IMG/VR virus record: IMGVR_UViG_3300042452_000457
Location: 1 to 47,440 of that record
Reading direction: 5' to 3' (one strand)
Length of the DNA stretch: 47,440 nucleotides
DNA from: a virus
Positions within the stretch are counted from its first letter, which is position 1; the number at the start of each line of letters is the position of its first letter. The notes under the pieces are model-generated. The model saw only the letters and a program-made list of their open reading frames with translations. It searched no databases and was not told where the DNA came from. The translations under genes and the position numbers were made by a program. Positions 1-9,054 of this stretch are shown here, one piece after another.

Positions 1-342
1 GTAGAACGTGCAGAGCCCAAACCCAGCGGAGTCATAGGTCTTACCTGAGGATCCCGGCCCCATGACGCCTACCTCTTGATTCTCGACGAACTCCCGGATC
101 AGGAGGTCCGACCAGTTGTGCCAATCGAAATGCGGCCAGAGCGCAGTCATGGCTTGCCGAAAGTGGTAGTATTTGCCGCGCCCGTACTTTACGCCGGCGT
201 GCATGATGTACCCGTCCTTGCGCACCATTTCAGCCTCGATGAGAAAGCGGTCTTTTGTACGCCACGGTATGGACAGGTAATCAGGGCTTTCATTCATCTT
301 GCGGGAATCCTGCGATGGCCTTTCAATCGGTTCAAGCGTCAT
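1..342 (-). CDS. terL: Terminase large subunit, N-terminal fragment (variant copy)
   Basis: This is the first 114 codons of the packaging ATPase, cut by the window edge. It is a diverged copy of the N-terminus of the complete gene at 45418-47235. The P-loop GPGSSGKT is preserved. Differences such as IREFVENQEV against IQTFAENKEI are mostly conservative, as expected of purifying selection between related strains. The ATG at 342 overlaps the plus-strand ATG at 341 (CATG). An internal ATG at 297 is an alternative start. It is not a separate gene or a pseudogene in the phage; it most likely continues into the same terL gene of a second strain. Confidence 0.85.
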   Translation of the reverse strand, partial: MTLEPIERPSQDSRKMNESPDYLSIPWRTKDRFLIEAEMVRKDGYIMHAGVKYGRGKYYHFRQAMTALWPHFDWHNWSDLLIREFVENQEVGVMGPGSSGKTYDSAGFGLCTFY

Positions 343-547
343 GGTCGCAGAAAAAAATCGCATCGTTGATGGCCTCCTCACCGCGGAAGGTGGGGTGGAT
401 AGCGGTTTTTCGCCCTCGCTCATTCAGCCCAACCAGCTGGCGTGGGCAGTCAACACGACGGTGCGGGGAGGATTCCCGAAAGCGCGGCCGGGAATCTGGG
501 TGAAGAATCTCACGTTCGATGATCCGACCGTGGTCTACAACAATGGG
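1..547. repeat. Left copy of diverged terminal repeat
   Basis: This stretch aligns without gaps to 46894-47440 at the other end of the window. I count about 57 differences in the first 448 positions and none in the last 99 (449-547 equals 47342-47440). Most differences fall in the overlapping starts of terL and the tail-hub gene. The divergence, together with an exact terminal match of 99 bases, looks like a de Bruijn graph joining two strain variants of one circular or permuted genome, rather than a true terminal redundancy. The unique length would then be 46,893 bases. Confidence 0.85.
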
Positions 548-2380
548 TACTACAACGCGGCGGTAAAAAAGGCGTTTGAAAAAGGCCAGTTTCAAGGATG
601 CGGCACCTACATTGCAGACAACACGGATCCGTTTTTGTTTGCGTCCGTTGGCGGCAAGGTGTTCCAGATCGACATTAAGAACGGGTTCAAGGTCACCGAC
701 CTCACGCCGATAAATTTTACCTTCCAGGTTCAGACTCGCGGCCGGGTTTCCAACGTCGCGACATACGTTTGCGGCGTTCCGCACGGCCTGTCCCCAGGTA
801 TGGTGGTTCGACTTACTGAACCTCCAGGTGCGTTCTTTCCTGATGGATTTTTCGGAGACTTCATTGTTGAGACTGTCCCGAGCGCCACGACGTTCACGAC
901 GTACTCACCTGGCGTTGACGCAGGCCCGCTGCTTGGTCCGGCATTCAACTGCTACCAGATGGCGACCAACGATCCGCAAGGGTCGCACGTCTACTTTCAG
1001 CAGGCGGAAAACTGGCTTGTGATTCAGGATGGCCAGAATCAGCCGTACCTTTACAACGGCTCGACGCTCCGGCGCGCAACTGGCGAAGAAGTCCCTGTTG
1101 GCGGCCCGATGGCCTACGGCAAGGGGCGCCTCTGGGTTGCCAATGGATCGGAATACTACGGCGGCGATTTGGTCTACGGCGACCCGTCCTATGGGCGCGA
1201 CTCGGTTATTCGCTTCACCGAAAACACGTTCCTCAATGAAGGCGGTGCCTTCGCTGTTTCAAACGGCCCAATCACCGGTCTGGCGTTTGCCGCCAACCTG
1301 GACACGTCGCTGGGAGACGGCGACCTGCTGGTATTCACTCCTACCGCAACCTACGCGTTCAACGCCCCGGTTGATCGGGATGTCTGGAAGGATCTCGATT
1401 ATCCGATCCAGCGGTTCGCTCTGCTGAACTTCGGATCGTTCAACCATGAGTCCATCGTTGCGGTCAACGGCGACCTGATTTTCCGGGCGCAGGATGGCAT
1501 CCGGTCGTTGATCTACGCTCGCCGCGACTTCACCGAGTTCGGCAACACACCGATCAGCCGGCAGGTTGTGCGGGCGCTGGCTTACGACACTGATTTTTAC
1601 CTGACCGCTGCCAGCGCGGTGAATTTCGACAACCGGATGCTGATGACCATCCAGCCGCGCAAGATCAACAACCGGGGTATCGTTCATGGCGGTCTTGTCG
1701 TGCTGGATTTCGATCTCGTTTCGGGCATGGGGCGGAAGCTGCCGCCGGCGTGGGAAGGCGTCTGGACTGGCGTAGACGTGTTCCAGATGCTGACTGTTCG
1801 AGTGAAGCGCACAGAGCGGTGCTTTGCCTTCGGACTGAATCAGGACTACATCGGCCTCTACGAGGTCACCAAAAACGGCCAGTTCGACTTCGACGGGTTC
1901 GATGATGCTCCGATCGACTGGACGATCGAGACACGCTCGCTGACTTTCGCCGAGCCCACCAACAAGAAACGCTTGGTTAGTGCTGAGCAATGGTATGACC
2001 AAGTGATGGGCGACATCGAATCCAAGGTCTACTTCAAGGCCAACGAAGGAGAATGCTGGCAGCCTTGGGCCGAGTTCAAAGACTGCGCCAAGTACCGCAA
2101 CTGCGAGCCCGGCGAGATTTCGTGTCCCCCAGCGGTGATCAACTGCCAGGAGGTCAAATACTACCAGCCGCCTACGCGCTCGCGCATTGCCCTGCCGCAA
2201 CCCCCGGACAAGTGCGACGTGCAGACTGGCGGATTCACCCGAGATGGTTATGAGTTCCAACTCCGCTACGTCAACACGGGCCGGTTCCGCCTTAAACGTG
2301 TGGCAATGGTTGCGCAACGTCTTCAGGAGGATCTCTACGGGGACCTCAGTCGCGTCGCCTGCCCGCTCCTCTCCACCTAA
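341..2380 (+). CDS. Tail hub / tail accessory structural protein
   Basis: 679-residue virion protein starting at MVAEKNRIVDG. This start is chosen because the same ATG is kept in the variant copy at 47234, whereas the longer in-frame start at 299 lies inside terL and is not conserved in sequence. The body contains repeating beta-rich blocks with phrases such as GDLLVFTPTATYAF and NGDLIFRAQDGIRSL, spaced like the blades of a beta-propeller. That fits short-tailed phage tail-hub proteins (P22 gp10, T7 gp12), an inference from size, order and pattern. Around nucleotides 733-940 an inserted module (SNVATYVCGVPHGLSPGM) resembles the repeats of the tailspike encoded next. The C-terminal part is cysteine-rich (several Cys between 2080 and 2225). 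It opens the plus-strand structural operon and is followed after 1 base by the tailspike. Confidence 0.65.
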   Translation: MVAEKNRIVDGLLTAEGGVDSGFSPSLIQPNQLAWAVNTTVRGGFPKARPGIWVKNLTFDDPTVVYNNGYYNAAVKKAFEKGQFQGCGTYIADNTDPFLFASVGGKVFQIDIKNGFKVTDLTPINFTFQVQTRGRVSNVATYVCGVPHGLSPGMVVRLTEPPGAFFPDGFFGDFIVETVPSATTFTTYSPGVDAGPLLGPAFNCYQMATNDPQGSHVYFQQAENWLVIQDGQNQPYLYNGSTLRRATGEEVPVGGPMAYGKGRLWVANGSEYYGGDLVYGDPSYGRDSVIRFTENTFLNEGGAFAVSNGPITGLAFAANLDTSLGDGDLLVFTPTATYAFNAPVDRDVWKDLDYPIQRFALLNFGSFNHESIVAVNGDLIFRAQDGIRSLIYARRDFTEFGNTPISRQVVRALAYDTDFYLTAASAVNFDNRMLMTIQPRKINNRGIVHGGLVVLDFDLVSGMGRKLPPAWEGVWTGVDVFQMLTVRVKRTERCFAFGLNQDYIGLYEVTKNGQFDFDGFDDAPIDWTIETRSLTFAEPTNKKRLVSAEQWYDQVMGDIESKVYFKANEGECWQPWAEFKDCAKYRNCEPGEISCPPAVINCQEVKYYQPPTRSRIALPQPPDKCDVQTGGFTRDGYEFQLRYVNTGRFRLKRVAMVAQRLQEDLYGDLSRVACPLLST

Positions 2381-2381
2381 A

Positions 2382-5300
2382 ATGCCATCCTCAAACCCAG
2401 TCGATTACGGTGCTGACCCCTGCGGGCGGCGAAACAGCGCGTGGGCAATCAACGAGTGCCTAATCGCTTCCGGGCGTTGCGATTTTCCAGAGGGTACGTT
2501 TCTGCTGGGATCGAGTCCGGGGGTGAAGATTATCGACCGTGTCCGCACCGGAGGTGTCGCGACGTTCAACACGGCGACGCCGCACGGGCTGGTTGTTGGC
2601 GAGAAGATCACGCTCTACGGATTCACTGATCCTACTTTTAACGGCACAGGTCCAGGGCAGTTCGGATTCCAAGTTTTAAGCACGCCGACGCCGACGCGTT
2701 TCACAGCGTCGATGCCGCTGCCGACCTATCCAGACGCTCCGTTAGTGGTTCAAGACGGCTGGATCAACCTGATCGGCGGCGGCTACACCTCGTCCATTGT
2801 CATGGGGTATGCCCCGGTTATCAACAACGTCGCGTTTACGGGCAAAGGAATCGGAAAAACAATCGTCAAATTTGCTGACAACACCTCGGCAAAAAGAGGG
2901 GACACTTTCGGCTTCAACATCCAGATGCTGAAGACCCTTGGAAACTACCCGGGTTTTGGTGTCGTGGGCGCTCCCGGGGCTTATCCAGGCGTGCCATTGT
3001 TCAGCGTCAACTGCAAGAACACCTTGATCGAGTGGATAACCTTCGACGGCAACTACGCGAAAAACTCGGTTGCGGACATCAAGATCGTCTCAGTGCAGCG
3101 CACCAACGGTGTCAACACGTACACCGTGGACAAGCCGCTGTATGATCCCGGAATACCTGGCACCCAGTTCTATTCCGTTCCCCCTCCGGCGTACATCCCG
3201 CCGATTTCGCCTGCGCCGTACACAAATATCAGCGCAGCCAACCAGTACATCGCGAACGTGGTGACATCCGGTCCCGGAAATGACTTGTCATTCGTTGGGT
3301 TTGGATTCATCACGAACGTGACTCAGTTTTCATTCGAGCGAGACCTTCGCGTGGTGCTAACACAAGGCCGGATCAATCAATTTGGATTCGCAATCTACAC
3401 CAAGCATCCGCAATGGAATTTTGGATTCACGATTGGTGATACGATCACGGTGACCGGATACTCCAATGCCGCGTTGAACGGCACGTTCGTCGTTGCTGGA
3501 GTCCTTTCTGCACAGGAGGTCTTCTGCGTGAACGCCGGCACCGCCACGGTGTTTTCAATGATCGGTTACGAGCGGCTTACCAACGTCGCCACCTATGACA
3601 CTGCACTTGCTCACCCGTTCATTTTTGGAGACACGGTGGTCATTTCAGGGTTCGCTGACCCAACGCTAAACGGAACGTTTGTCGTCACTGGAGTGCCGTC
3701 TCCGGCGCAATTTACCTGCGCGAATGCTGGTCCAAACACAGGGGTTATGGCAGATTCTGGATCGGCCTACGAGGTAATCAACGAGAACGCCCGCGCATGG
3801 GCCGCGCCAAACGTGCCGTTGACGGTGCAAACCAAAGCAGGCGTCAACTCTCTCTACACGGTCGCCGGAATCAATCATGGCGGAGAGAAGGCTCTCTTCC
3901 AGAAAAACCAGTTCTACGACTTCGGCGTCGGTGTGGCGGACGCAGAGACGTTTATTGCGAAATCGTTCCTGCCCATGAACGTCGATGACCTCACGGCCGG
4001 CGCCAAGGTGTTGAGCAACGACTTTGGTTACCAGGGGCGCAACTCGATCCAAAGCACGCTGTATCCGGGCAATGCAGAGGCAAACACCCAGTGCGCGATC
4101 GGTGGCTATTCGAGCTTGGTGAACCCGATCAACGTGGTGTCAAGGTCGGCTGGCGTGGCGACGTACACTTGTGTGATGAAACACACACTGCGGGTTGGGG
4201 ATGTGGTTCCGGTGACGATAGGAAACTACGTTTTTGGAATCATCTCCGCTCAACGGCAATTGAACGTCGTGACGTTCACCACATCGCAGAAGCATTTTCT
4301 CGCACCTGGCAGTAGCGTTACCGTCGATGTCAGCAACAACTCGTTCGACGGATCTTTTTCTGTCGTAAGCGTTGTCAGCGACTTCGCGTTTACGGTCGCA
4401 CAGGTAGGCGTTGACGTTTTCCCAGCAATCGTGGTCACTGGATTCGGGAACGTAAATCTTGGGTTCTCTGGATCGTTGACCATCACATCGACCCCCGACG
4501 CCTTCCGGTTCACAGCTGCCGCAGCTGGCCCGAACGTACTTCCCGGCCTCTACCTCGACGGCCAAGTCATCATGCTTCGCAGCCGGCGGATCTTCGCCTC
4601 GGAATGCCTGTTTGAAGGCAACAAGGTTCGCGGCGGCCCAGATCCCGTCAATCAACAGAGCCCCGTGATTGCCGTTACGGTGCGCGAGACCAGTGGAGCT
4701 ATGATCCGGAAGAACAACTTTGACGGCTTCCGCGGGACCTGCTTCTACGTTGATTCCTACCAGCACAAAGGAACCAAAATCCAAAACAACTCGGCCCTCG
4801 GGGTCTCGGCGTTCATCGCGCTGACCGTGCAGGACTGGTACGCGCTGATTCAAACCGTCACGCCCCCAGTTGCGAATCCCGAGACCTACTCGACGCTGAT
4901 TGCGGCCCACAAGGACATGCTGATCGAGAACAACGACATTCTCCTGACCGGCCCTAATTCTTGGTTCTACCAGACCGCGTTTGCGCCATTGGATGCAGTC
5001 TTTTTGATCTACAACCACGACGTGGACAAATCGAGGTATTACTACCCAACCGACTACCAGATTCCGATTACGTCCGCATCCCGCGCCGCCAACATCTCGA
5101 CGTTCACGACTGCTTCCGATCACGAACTCCAGGTGGGAATGGAAATCTCTACGATTGGAGTGACTGACGGCACCTTTAATGGCGTCTTTACGGTTGCCAG
5201 CACCCCTTCATCCACGACTTTCACCGTCGCAAATCCCGGTTCAGCCGTATCGACGGCTGGTGGATTTCTTGGAATCAACGACCCGGTGAAGTTCCCGTGG

Positions 5301-5753
5301 GAGATCCGCCCGATTGGATACCAGCGCACTGCCGGCGTTGCCACGTACACGACCAACAAGGCGCACCAACTTACGCTTGGCGCTTACGCGACCATCGAAG
5401 GGTTTAGCAACACCTCGTTCAACGATGAGGTAATCGTGACCGGCACGCCAACGCTCTACACCTTCACCTGCGCCAGCCCAGGACCCGATGTGCCGTTCAC
5501 GTCCGAGACTGGAAATTTCTTCCGGTACATCGAAAACATCCAGATTGGCTGCAACCAAGTGCTGCGCCTGAGCGGAAACGAACTGGTCATCAACAACGGC
5601 GGCCGATTCGGTGTATCGTTCCTCCAGGGGCGCCCAGTGCGTTGCGTTGCCCCGCTGGATCAGTTCTTCTATTTCGATTGTCCCGAGGGCTGTTTGGCGC
5701 TTGAATGCGACCCAGGCCCGTGTAAGCCCAACGACTACCTTTACCGCATCTAA
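2382..5753 (+). CDS. Tailspike: beta-helix with FCCH-like repeats
   Basis: 1123-residue protein from ATG 2382 (MPSSNPVDYGAD). An in-frame ATG at 2187 lies inside the preceding gene and is rejected. The N-terminus has the DYGAD...FPEGTFLLG signature typical of pectate-lyase-like tailspikes. Short strand-turn units such as LIEWITFDGNY, IRKNNFDGFRG and LIENNDILLTG are the coils of a right-handed beta-helix. Interspersed are at least six copies of a module of about 65 residues with the pattern GVATYTT...HxLxxGDxVTIxGFxDxTFNGTFxVTxxPSxxxFTxAxxGP. The clearest are near 2530-2720, 3340-3560, 3562-3765, 4240-4440, 5065-5270 and 5308-5520. Such modules resemble the FCCH-type beta-barrel that database annotation often reports in phage tail proteins. 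It probably binds, and may cut, a host surface glycan; no catalytic residues can be assigned. Confidence 0.75.
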   Translation: MPSSNPVDYGADPCGRRNSAWAINECLIASGRCDFPEGTFLLGSSPGVKIIDRVRTGGVATFNTATPHGLVVGEKITLYGFTDPTFNGTGPGQFGFQVLSTPTPTRFTASMPLPTYPDAPLVVQDGWINLIGGGYTSSIVMGYAPVINNVAFTGKGIGKTIVKFADNTSAKRGDTFGFNIQMLKTLGNYPGFGVVGAPGAYPGVPLFSVNCKNTLIEWITFDGNYAKNSVADIKIVSVQRTNGVNTYTVDKPLYDPGIPGTQFYSVPPPAYIPPISPAPYTNISAANQYIANVVTSGPGNDLSFVGFGFITNVTQFSFERDLRVVLTQGRINQFGFAIYTKHPQWNFGFTIGDTITVTGYSNAALNGTFVVAGVLSAQEVFCVNAGTATVFSMIGYERLTNVATYDTALAHPFIFGDTVVISGFADPTLNGTFVVTGVPSPAQFTCANAGPNTGVMADSGSAYEVINENARAWAAPNVPLTVQTKAGVNSLYTVAGINHGGEKALFQKNQFYDFGVGVADAETFIAKSFLPMNVDDLTAGAKVLSNDFGYQGRNSIQSTLYPGNAEANTQCAIGGYSSLVNPINVVSRSAGVATYTCVMKHTLRVGDVVPVTIGNYVFGIISAQRQLNVVTFTTSQKHFLAPGSSVTVDVSNNSFDGSFSVVSVVSDFAFTVAQVGVDVFPAIVVTGFGNVNLGFSGSLTITSTPDAFRFTAAAAGPNVLPGLYLDGQVIMLRSRRIFASECLFEGNKVRGGPDPVNQQSPVIAVTVRETSGAMIRKNNFDGFRGTCFYVDSYQHKGTKIQNNSALGVSAFIALTVQDWYALIQTVTPPVANPETYSTLIAAHKDMLIENNDILLTGPNSWFYQTAFAPLDAVFLIYNHDVDKSRYYYPTDYQIPITSASRAANISTFTTASDHELQVGMEISTIGVTDGTFNGVFTVASTPSSTTFTVANPGSAVSTAGGFLGINDPVKFPWEIRPIGYQRTAGVATYTTNKAHQLTLGAYATIEGFSNTSFNDEVIVTGTPTLYTFTCASPGPDVPFTSETGNFFRYIENIQIGCNQVLRLSGNELVINNGGRFGVSFLQGRPVRCVAPLDQFFYFDCPEGCLALECDPGPCKPNDYLYRI

Positions 5754-5755
5754 CC

Positions 5756-6742
5756 ATGCCTGAGATCAACCTTACCGCCGGCGTGCTGCCGCCACCCGCC
5801 TGTTTCGCATCTGAGCAGGATCGTTTGGACGCCTACGCGGCCGCGCTGATTGCTCAGTTCGCAACCTCGCCGGAGTGGGTGGCAAGCGCGATCGCTCCGG
5901 TTGCTCCGAATCTCGGACTCTACTGGTTGCGCCTGGACGCTGGTGGAAATCCTGTCGAAATCCTGAAGTACAACACTACGGCTCCGGCCGGATGGGCGCG
6001 GGTCACAACCCAGCTGACCTACGGTGTTGGCGGAGGTGTTCCAGATGCCTACACGGTTACCTTGGCGCCGGCGTCTCCGGGGGTGAACCAAGCGTATCGC
6101 ACCGGTGCAACCTACGCTTTCGGGGCGTCGAACGCGAATACTGGCCCCAGCACGCTTTCGGTTGACGGGTTCGCAACCAAAGCGATCACCAAGTATGGCA
6201 CTACGGCGCTGGTCGCAAATGACATCAGGCTTGGCCAGATGTGTGTCGTGGTCTACGACGGCACGCGTTTCCAGCTGCTAAACCCCGGTCAGAATATCGG
6301 GCCGGCAAACATCGCACCTGGAACCGACCGTCAATTTTTGAGGACCAACTCGGCACCGGCATCGGTGTGGGAGTCGGGGTACATTACGCCGGTGGCAAAC
6401 TATCAGGCGATTCCGGCGGCGGGTGCTTCAGTCACGTTCTCGCATGGTTTTACGGTGGACCCATTGTCTTGGGACATTGGAATCATTTGCACGGATGCAA
6501 CCGGTGATGCCGGATACACCGGAATCAATCCGGCTGGCGGAGATTACATCCCAGTTGGAAGCATCCTTCGGACAAACCTTTCTGAAAGCGATATTCGGGT
6601 CACCGGATTTTCAAACGCTACCACTATTGGCCTTGTTCGCGGTAGCGCCGTTTCAGGTATTGCTGTGAACCACAAAACCACCGGTGTCCTAACAGCCATC
6701 GACGAAGCCAAGTGGCGAGTCATGGCTCGCGCCATCCGCTAA
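5756..6742 (+). CDS. Tail fibre / receptor-binding protein
   Basis: 328-residue protein. Residues about 120-180 contain the recurrent phage tail-fibre pattern: YAFGASNANTGPSTLSVDG, then KAITKYGTTALVANDI, then CVVVYDGTRFQLLN. In many phages this is a knitted beta-strand repeat of the fibre shaft. The N-terminal 60 residues (INLTAGVLPPPACF...) may attach to the tail. The C-terminal half, rich in Gly, Thr and Ile, could be the receptor-binding tip. It begins 2 bases after the tailspike stop and ends 1 base before the next gene, so it belongs to the same transcript. The assignment as a structural fibre is firm; the receptor cannot be told. Confidence 0.7.
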   Translation: MPEINLTAGVLPPPACFASEQDRLDAYAAALIAQFATSPEWVASAIAPVAPNLGLYWLRLDAGGNPVEILKYNTTAPAGWARVTTQLTYGVGGGVPDAYTVTLAPASPGVNQAYRTGATYAFGASNANTGPSTLSVDGFATKAITKYGTTALVANDIRLGQMCVVVYDGTRFQLLNPGQNIGPANIAPGTDRQFLRTNSAPASVWESGYITPVANYQAIPAAGASVTFSHGFTVDPLSWDIGIICTDATGDAGYTGINPAGGDYIPVGSILRTNLSESDIRVTGFSNATTIGLVRGSAVSGIAVNHKTTGVLTAIDEAKWRVMARAIR

Positions 6743-6743
6743 C

Positions 6744-7832
6744 ATGAGAAAAACCCTCGCCCAAGCCAAGAACTCCACGATCCCGCAGGCTGTCGGTCTC
6801 GCCACCTGCGACGATCGTTTTCTCCAGCTGCTGAACGAGGCTCAGGCGCGCTTGGCCGACATGGGCAAGTGGTGGGGCACGTACAAGAAGCTCCGCGTCT
6901 GCGTCACTGCCGGCTGCATCACCTGGCCTCGCGAGGTCAAGACGATCGAGGCGATGAACGTCTGCGGGTACAACATCCCGATCCAGAACCAGTGGTACGA
7001 GTTCCAGACCGACGAGCGGGCGCCGCGCACCGGTTGCGGCCGTGAAGGCTGCGAGCAGGACCAGCTACTGGATCGCGGTATGGTCACCCAGTTCCGGGAC
7101 TCGGTTGGAAACTGCTACATCCGCGTCCAACCCCAGCTGACAGCCGATGCCGGCAAGCGCGTGCTTCTTCAGGGACTAGACCCCAACGGTAACCCGATCC
7201 GCACGCTGGACACGGTGACCGGCGAGTACGTCTGGGGCGAGTACGTGACGCTGCCCAACCCGGCGGTGACCGCCTACGTCCAGACGGTCAACCTGTTCAA
7301 GCAACCCGGTCTCACCGGTGCCCAGAAGCCGCTGACTCAAGGCAGCCTGACGATTCTGGCGTACAACCAAACGACTACCTTGCAAACCCAGATTGCAGTC
7401 TGGGGTCCGAGCGAGCAGAACCCCGAGTACCGCCGCACCTACCTTATCGGCATGCCCGAGGTCTGTGGCGGCACCTCCGGGTGCAACGCGGAAGCGCAGA
7501 ACGACTGCATCGACCACGGCGACGGATGCGTGCCAGCAGATGAGAACTGCACCAACACCGTCGTCGAAGCGATCGTGCGACTGGACTTTATCCCGGCAGT
7601 CGTGGACTCGGATTGGCTGTTCATCGGAAACCTCCAGGCGATCAAGCACATGATGAAGGCCATCCAGAAGGAGGACCGGAATCAGTACACCGAGGCCGAG
7701 CGCGAGATCCAGCTGGCCCTGCGGAGCCTTCGGAACGAGCTTGAAACCTACAGCCCCAACGAGCGCACGGTTGTCAACGTGCAGGTCTGGGGTTCCGCCA
7801 AGATCCAGTATCGGTTAGGAGGATTCATTTGA
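6744..7832 (+). CDS. Head-tail adaptor / neck protein candidate
   Basis: 362-residue protein beginning MRKTLAQAKNST. The N-terminus has a phage signature: FLQLLNEAQARLADMGKWWGTYKKLRVCV followed by a Cys-x-TWPREVKTIEAM stretch (quoted here in parts: LLNEAQARLADMGKWWGTY, then CITWPREVKTIEAM). Proteins of this kind sit next to tail fibre and hub genes in many uncultured podovirus-like genomes. I infer a T7 gp11-like neck or adaptor role from position and length. The helical C-terminus (EDRNQYTEAEREIQLALRSL) resembles adaptor helices. A cysteine cluster lies at nucleotides 7021-7060. Its TGA at 7830 overlaps the ATG of the cupin gene by one base. Confidence 0.45.
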   Translation: MRKTLAQAKNSTIPQAVGLATCDDRFLQLLNEAQARLADMGKWWGTYKKLRVCVTAGCITWPREVKTIEAMNVCGYNIPIQNQWYEFQTDERAPRTGCGREGCEQDQLLDRGMVTQFRDSVGNCYIRVQPQLTADAGKRVLLQGLDPNGNPIRTLDTVTGEYVWGEYVTLPNPAVTAYVQTVNLFKQPGLTGAQKPLTQGSLTILAYNQTTTLQTQIAVWGPSEQNPEYRRTYLIGMPEVCGGTSGCNAEAQNDCIDHGDGCVPADENCTNTVVEAIVRLDFIPAVVDSDWLFIGNLQAIKHMMKAIQKEDRNQYTEAEREIQLALRSLRNELETYSPNERTVVNVQVWGSAKIQYRLGGFI

Positions 7833-8281
7833 TGGAGATTGAGAAGCCCATCACCTGGTTGGAGTTCTTGACCGACGGCGACACCTCGCTTGATGAGCGC
7901 CTTGATCGGTGGGAGGCTTTCGTGGCTGACAAGCCGCAGATTGAGTGCCCGCTTAAACACACCTATCCCGAGGGCCTGTATGTGCGGGAAATCTTTGCGC
8001 CAGCTGGGTCAATCATCACCAGCCGGATCCACAAGTTCGATCACCCGTTTTTCCTGCTTCAAGGAAAGCTCACGGTAATCAGTGAAACCGAGGGGTTGGT
8101 GACATACACTGCGCCGGCCCACGGGATCACCCTGCCGCAGACGCGACGGGCAATTTTGATACATGAGGACACCGTGTGGATCACGGTCCATCCGAATCCT
8201 CAGAACAAAAAAGATCACGAAGAGATCAAAAACGACCTCACTTACATGAGGGACAACAAATACTTACTATGTCTTGGGTAG
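7832..8281 (+). CDS. Cupin-like protein
   Basis: 149-residue protein starting at ATG 7832, directly after a TTG that could also serve. A strong AGGAGG at 7818-7823 lies 8 bases upstream, so the ATG is preferred. Residues about 45-115 follow a cupin pattern: LYVREIFAPAGSIITSRIHK, then HPFFLLQGKLTVIS, then HGITLPQTRRAILIHED. This corresponds to the two short conserved motifs of a double-stranded beta-helix barrel. His and Asp residues in HKFDHP could bind metal. Its place among virion genes suggests a structural or decoration role or a small enzyme carried in this operon. No substrate can be deduced. Confidence 0.6.
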   Translation: MEIEKPITWLEFLTDGDTSLDERLDRWEAFVADKPQIECPLKHTYPEGLYVREIFAPAGSIITSRIHKFDHPFFLLQGKLTVISETEGLVTYTAPAHGITLPQTRRAILIHEDTVWITVHPNPQNKKDHEEIKNDLTYMRDNKYLLCLG

Positions 8282-9051
8282 GAACAGCAATAGGAGTTGG
8301 GCTCGTCGGATCAGCGGCGAGCGCAGCGGTTAGCGGCAATCAAGCCAGCAAAGATCGCGCAGGCGCACGCGGCGCGGCAAACCTGCCTGGCCTCGATATT
8401 CCTTCCGCCGTCGGCGAGGCAGAGCAGCTTGCCCCGCGTACACGTGAGCTTGAAGCGCAACGCAATCAGTTTGCCCGCGCCCAGCTTCTGGAGTCCCTCG
8501 GCATCCAGATTCCCGGTTATCAGGAAGGGCAGTCCCAACGCACTCAGAATGCGCTGGCGCTCCTTCGCGGAGAACTACCACCGGATGTCGCGGCGCAGGT
8601 TCAGCGGCAGGCGGCCGGGCGTGCGGTCTCCGGAGGGTTTGCCGGCAGTCAGGCCGCCGGCAACCTGACAGCACGCGATCTTGGTCGCACGTCGTTGGCT
8701 TTGCGGCAGGCGGGCGGGCAGCAGTTTGCGAATATCCTTGGCACGACCCCGCTGGCGCCGCTGGCGAATTTTGAGTTTACACCGCAGATGCTCGCCAGCA
8801 TTCGTGCTGACGAACGGGCCAAGAAACAAGCCGCTTTGCTTGGCACATACAATATGCCGAGCGCGGGTGGAGTCGCCGGCCTAGGCCTTAGCTCGCTTGG
8901 ATCCGGGTTGACCAACCTTGGGTTTAGTGCGCTGGGGTCTGGTGGATTTGGGGGCAGAACCGGTGGCAGTGCTGCCGCTGGAAACAACTGGGCTGGACCA
9001 GGAGTTGGAACCGGATCTGGTATTGAACTTGGAATTCTTGACGCAGGCTAA
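8269..9051 (+). CDS. Gly/Ala-rich ejection protein candidate
   Basis: 260-residue protein from ATG 8269 (MSWVGTAIGVGLVGSAASAA), overlapping the cupin gene by 13 bases. The N-terminus is a hydrophobic small-residue segment that could insert into a membrane. The middle is helical and Gln/Ala-rich (LAPRTRELEAQRNQFARAQL). The C-terminus is Gly-rich with LGLSSLGSGLTNLGFSALGS repeats. This composition and the place just before a giant ejected-type protein fit internal virion (ejection) proteins such as P22 gp7 or T7 gp14. That is inference, as there is no diagnostic motif. Confidence 0.5.
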   Translation: MSWVGTAIGVGLVGSAASAAVSGNQASKDRAGARGAANLPGLDIPSAVGEAEQLAPRTRELEAQRNQFARAQLLESLGIQIPGYQEGQSQRTQNALALLRGELPPDVAAQVQRQAAGRAVSGGFAGSQAAGNLTARDLGRTSLALRQAGGQQFANILGTTPLAPLANFEFTPQMLASIRADERAKKQAALLGTYNMPSAGGVAGLGLSSLGSGLTNLGFSALGSGGFGGRTGGSAAAGNNWAGPGVGTGSGIELGILDAG

Positions 9052-9054
9052 CCT

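Noticed and set aside
1259-2317. Minus-strand frame of 352 codons opposite the tail-hub gene
   Set aside because: Shadow of a real gene on the other strand, with no domain and no start signal.
2187-2381. Upstream in-frame extension of the tailspike gene
   Set aside because: It would overlap the tail hub by 194 bases and gives a low-quality Ser/Arg-rich sequence; ATG 2382 lies right after the hub stop.
4140-5123. Minus-strand frame of 327 codons opposite the tailspike
   Set aside because: Antisense shadow; the plus strand encodes a coherent beta-helix and repeats.
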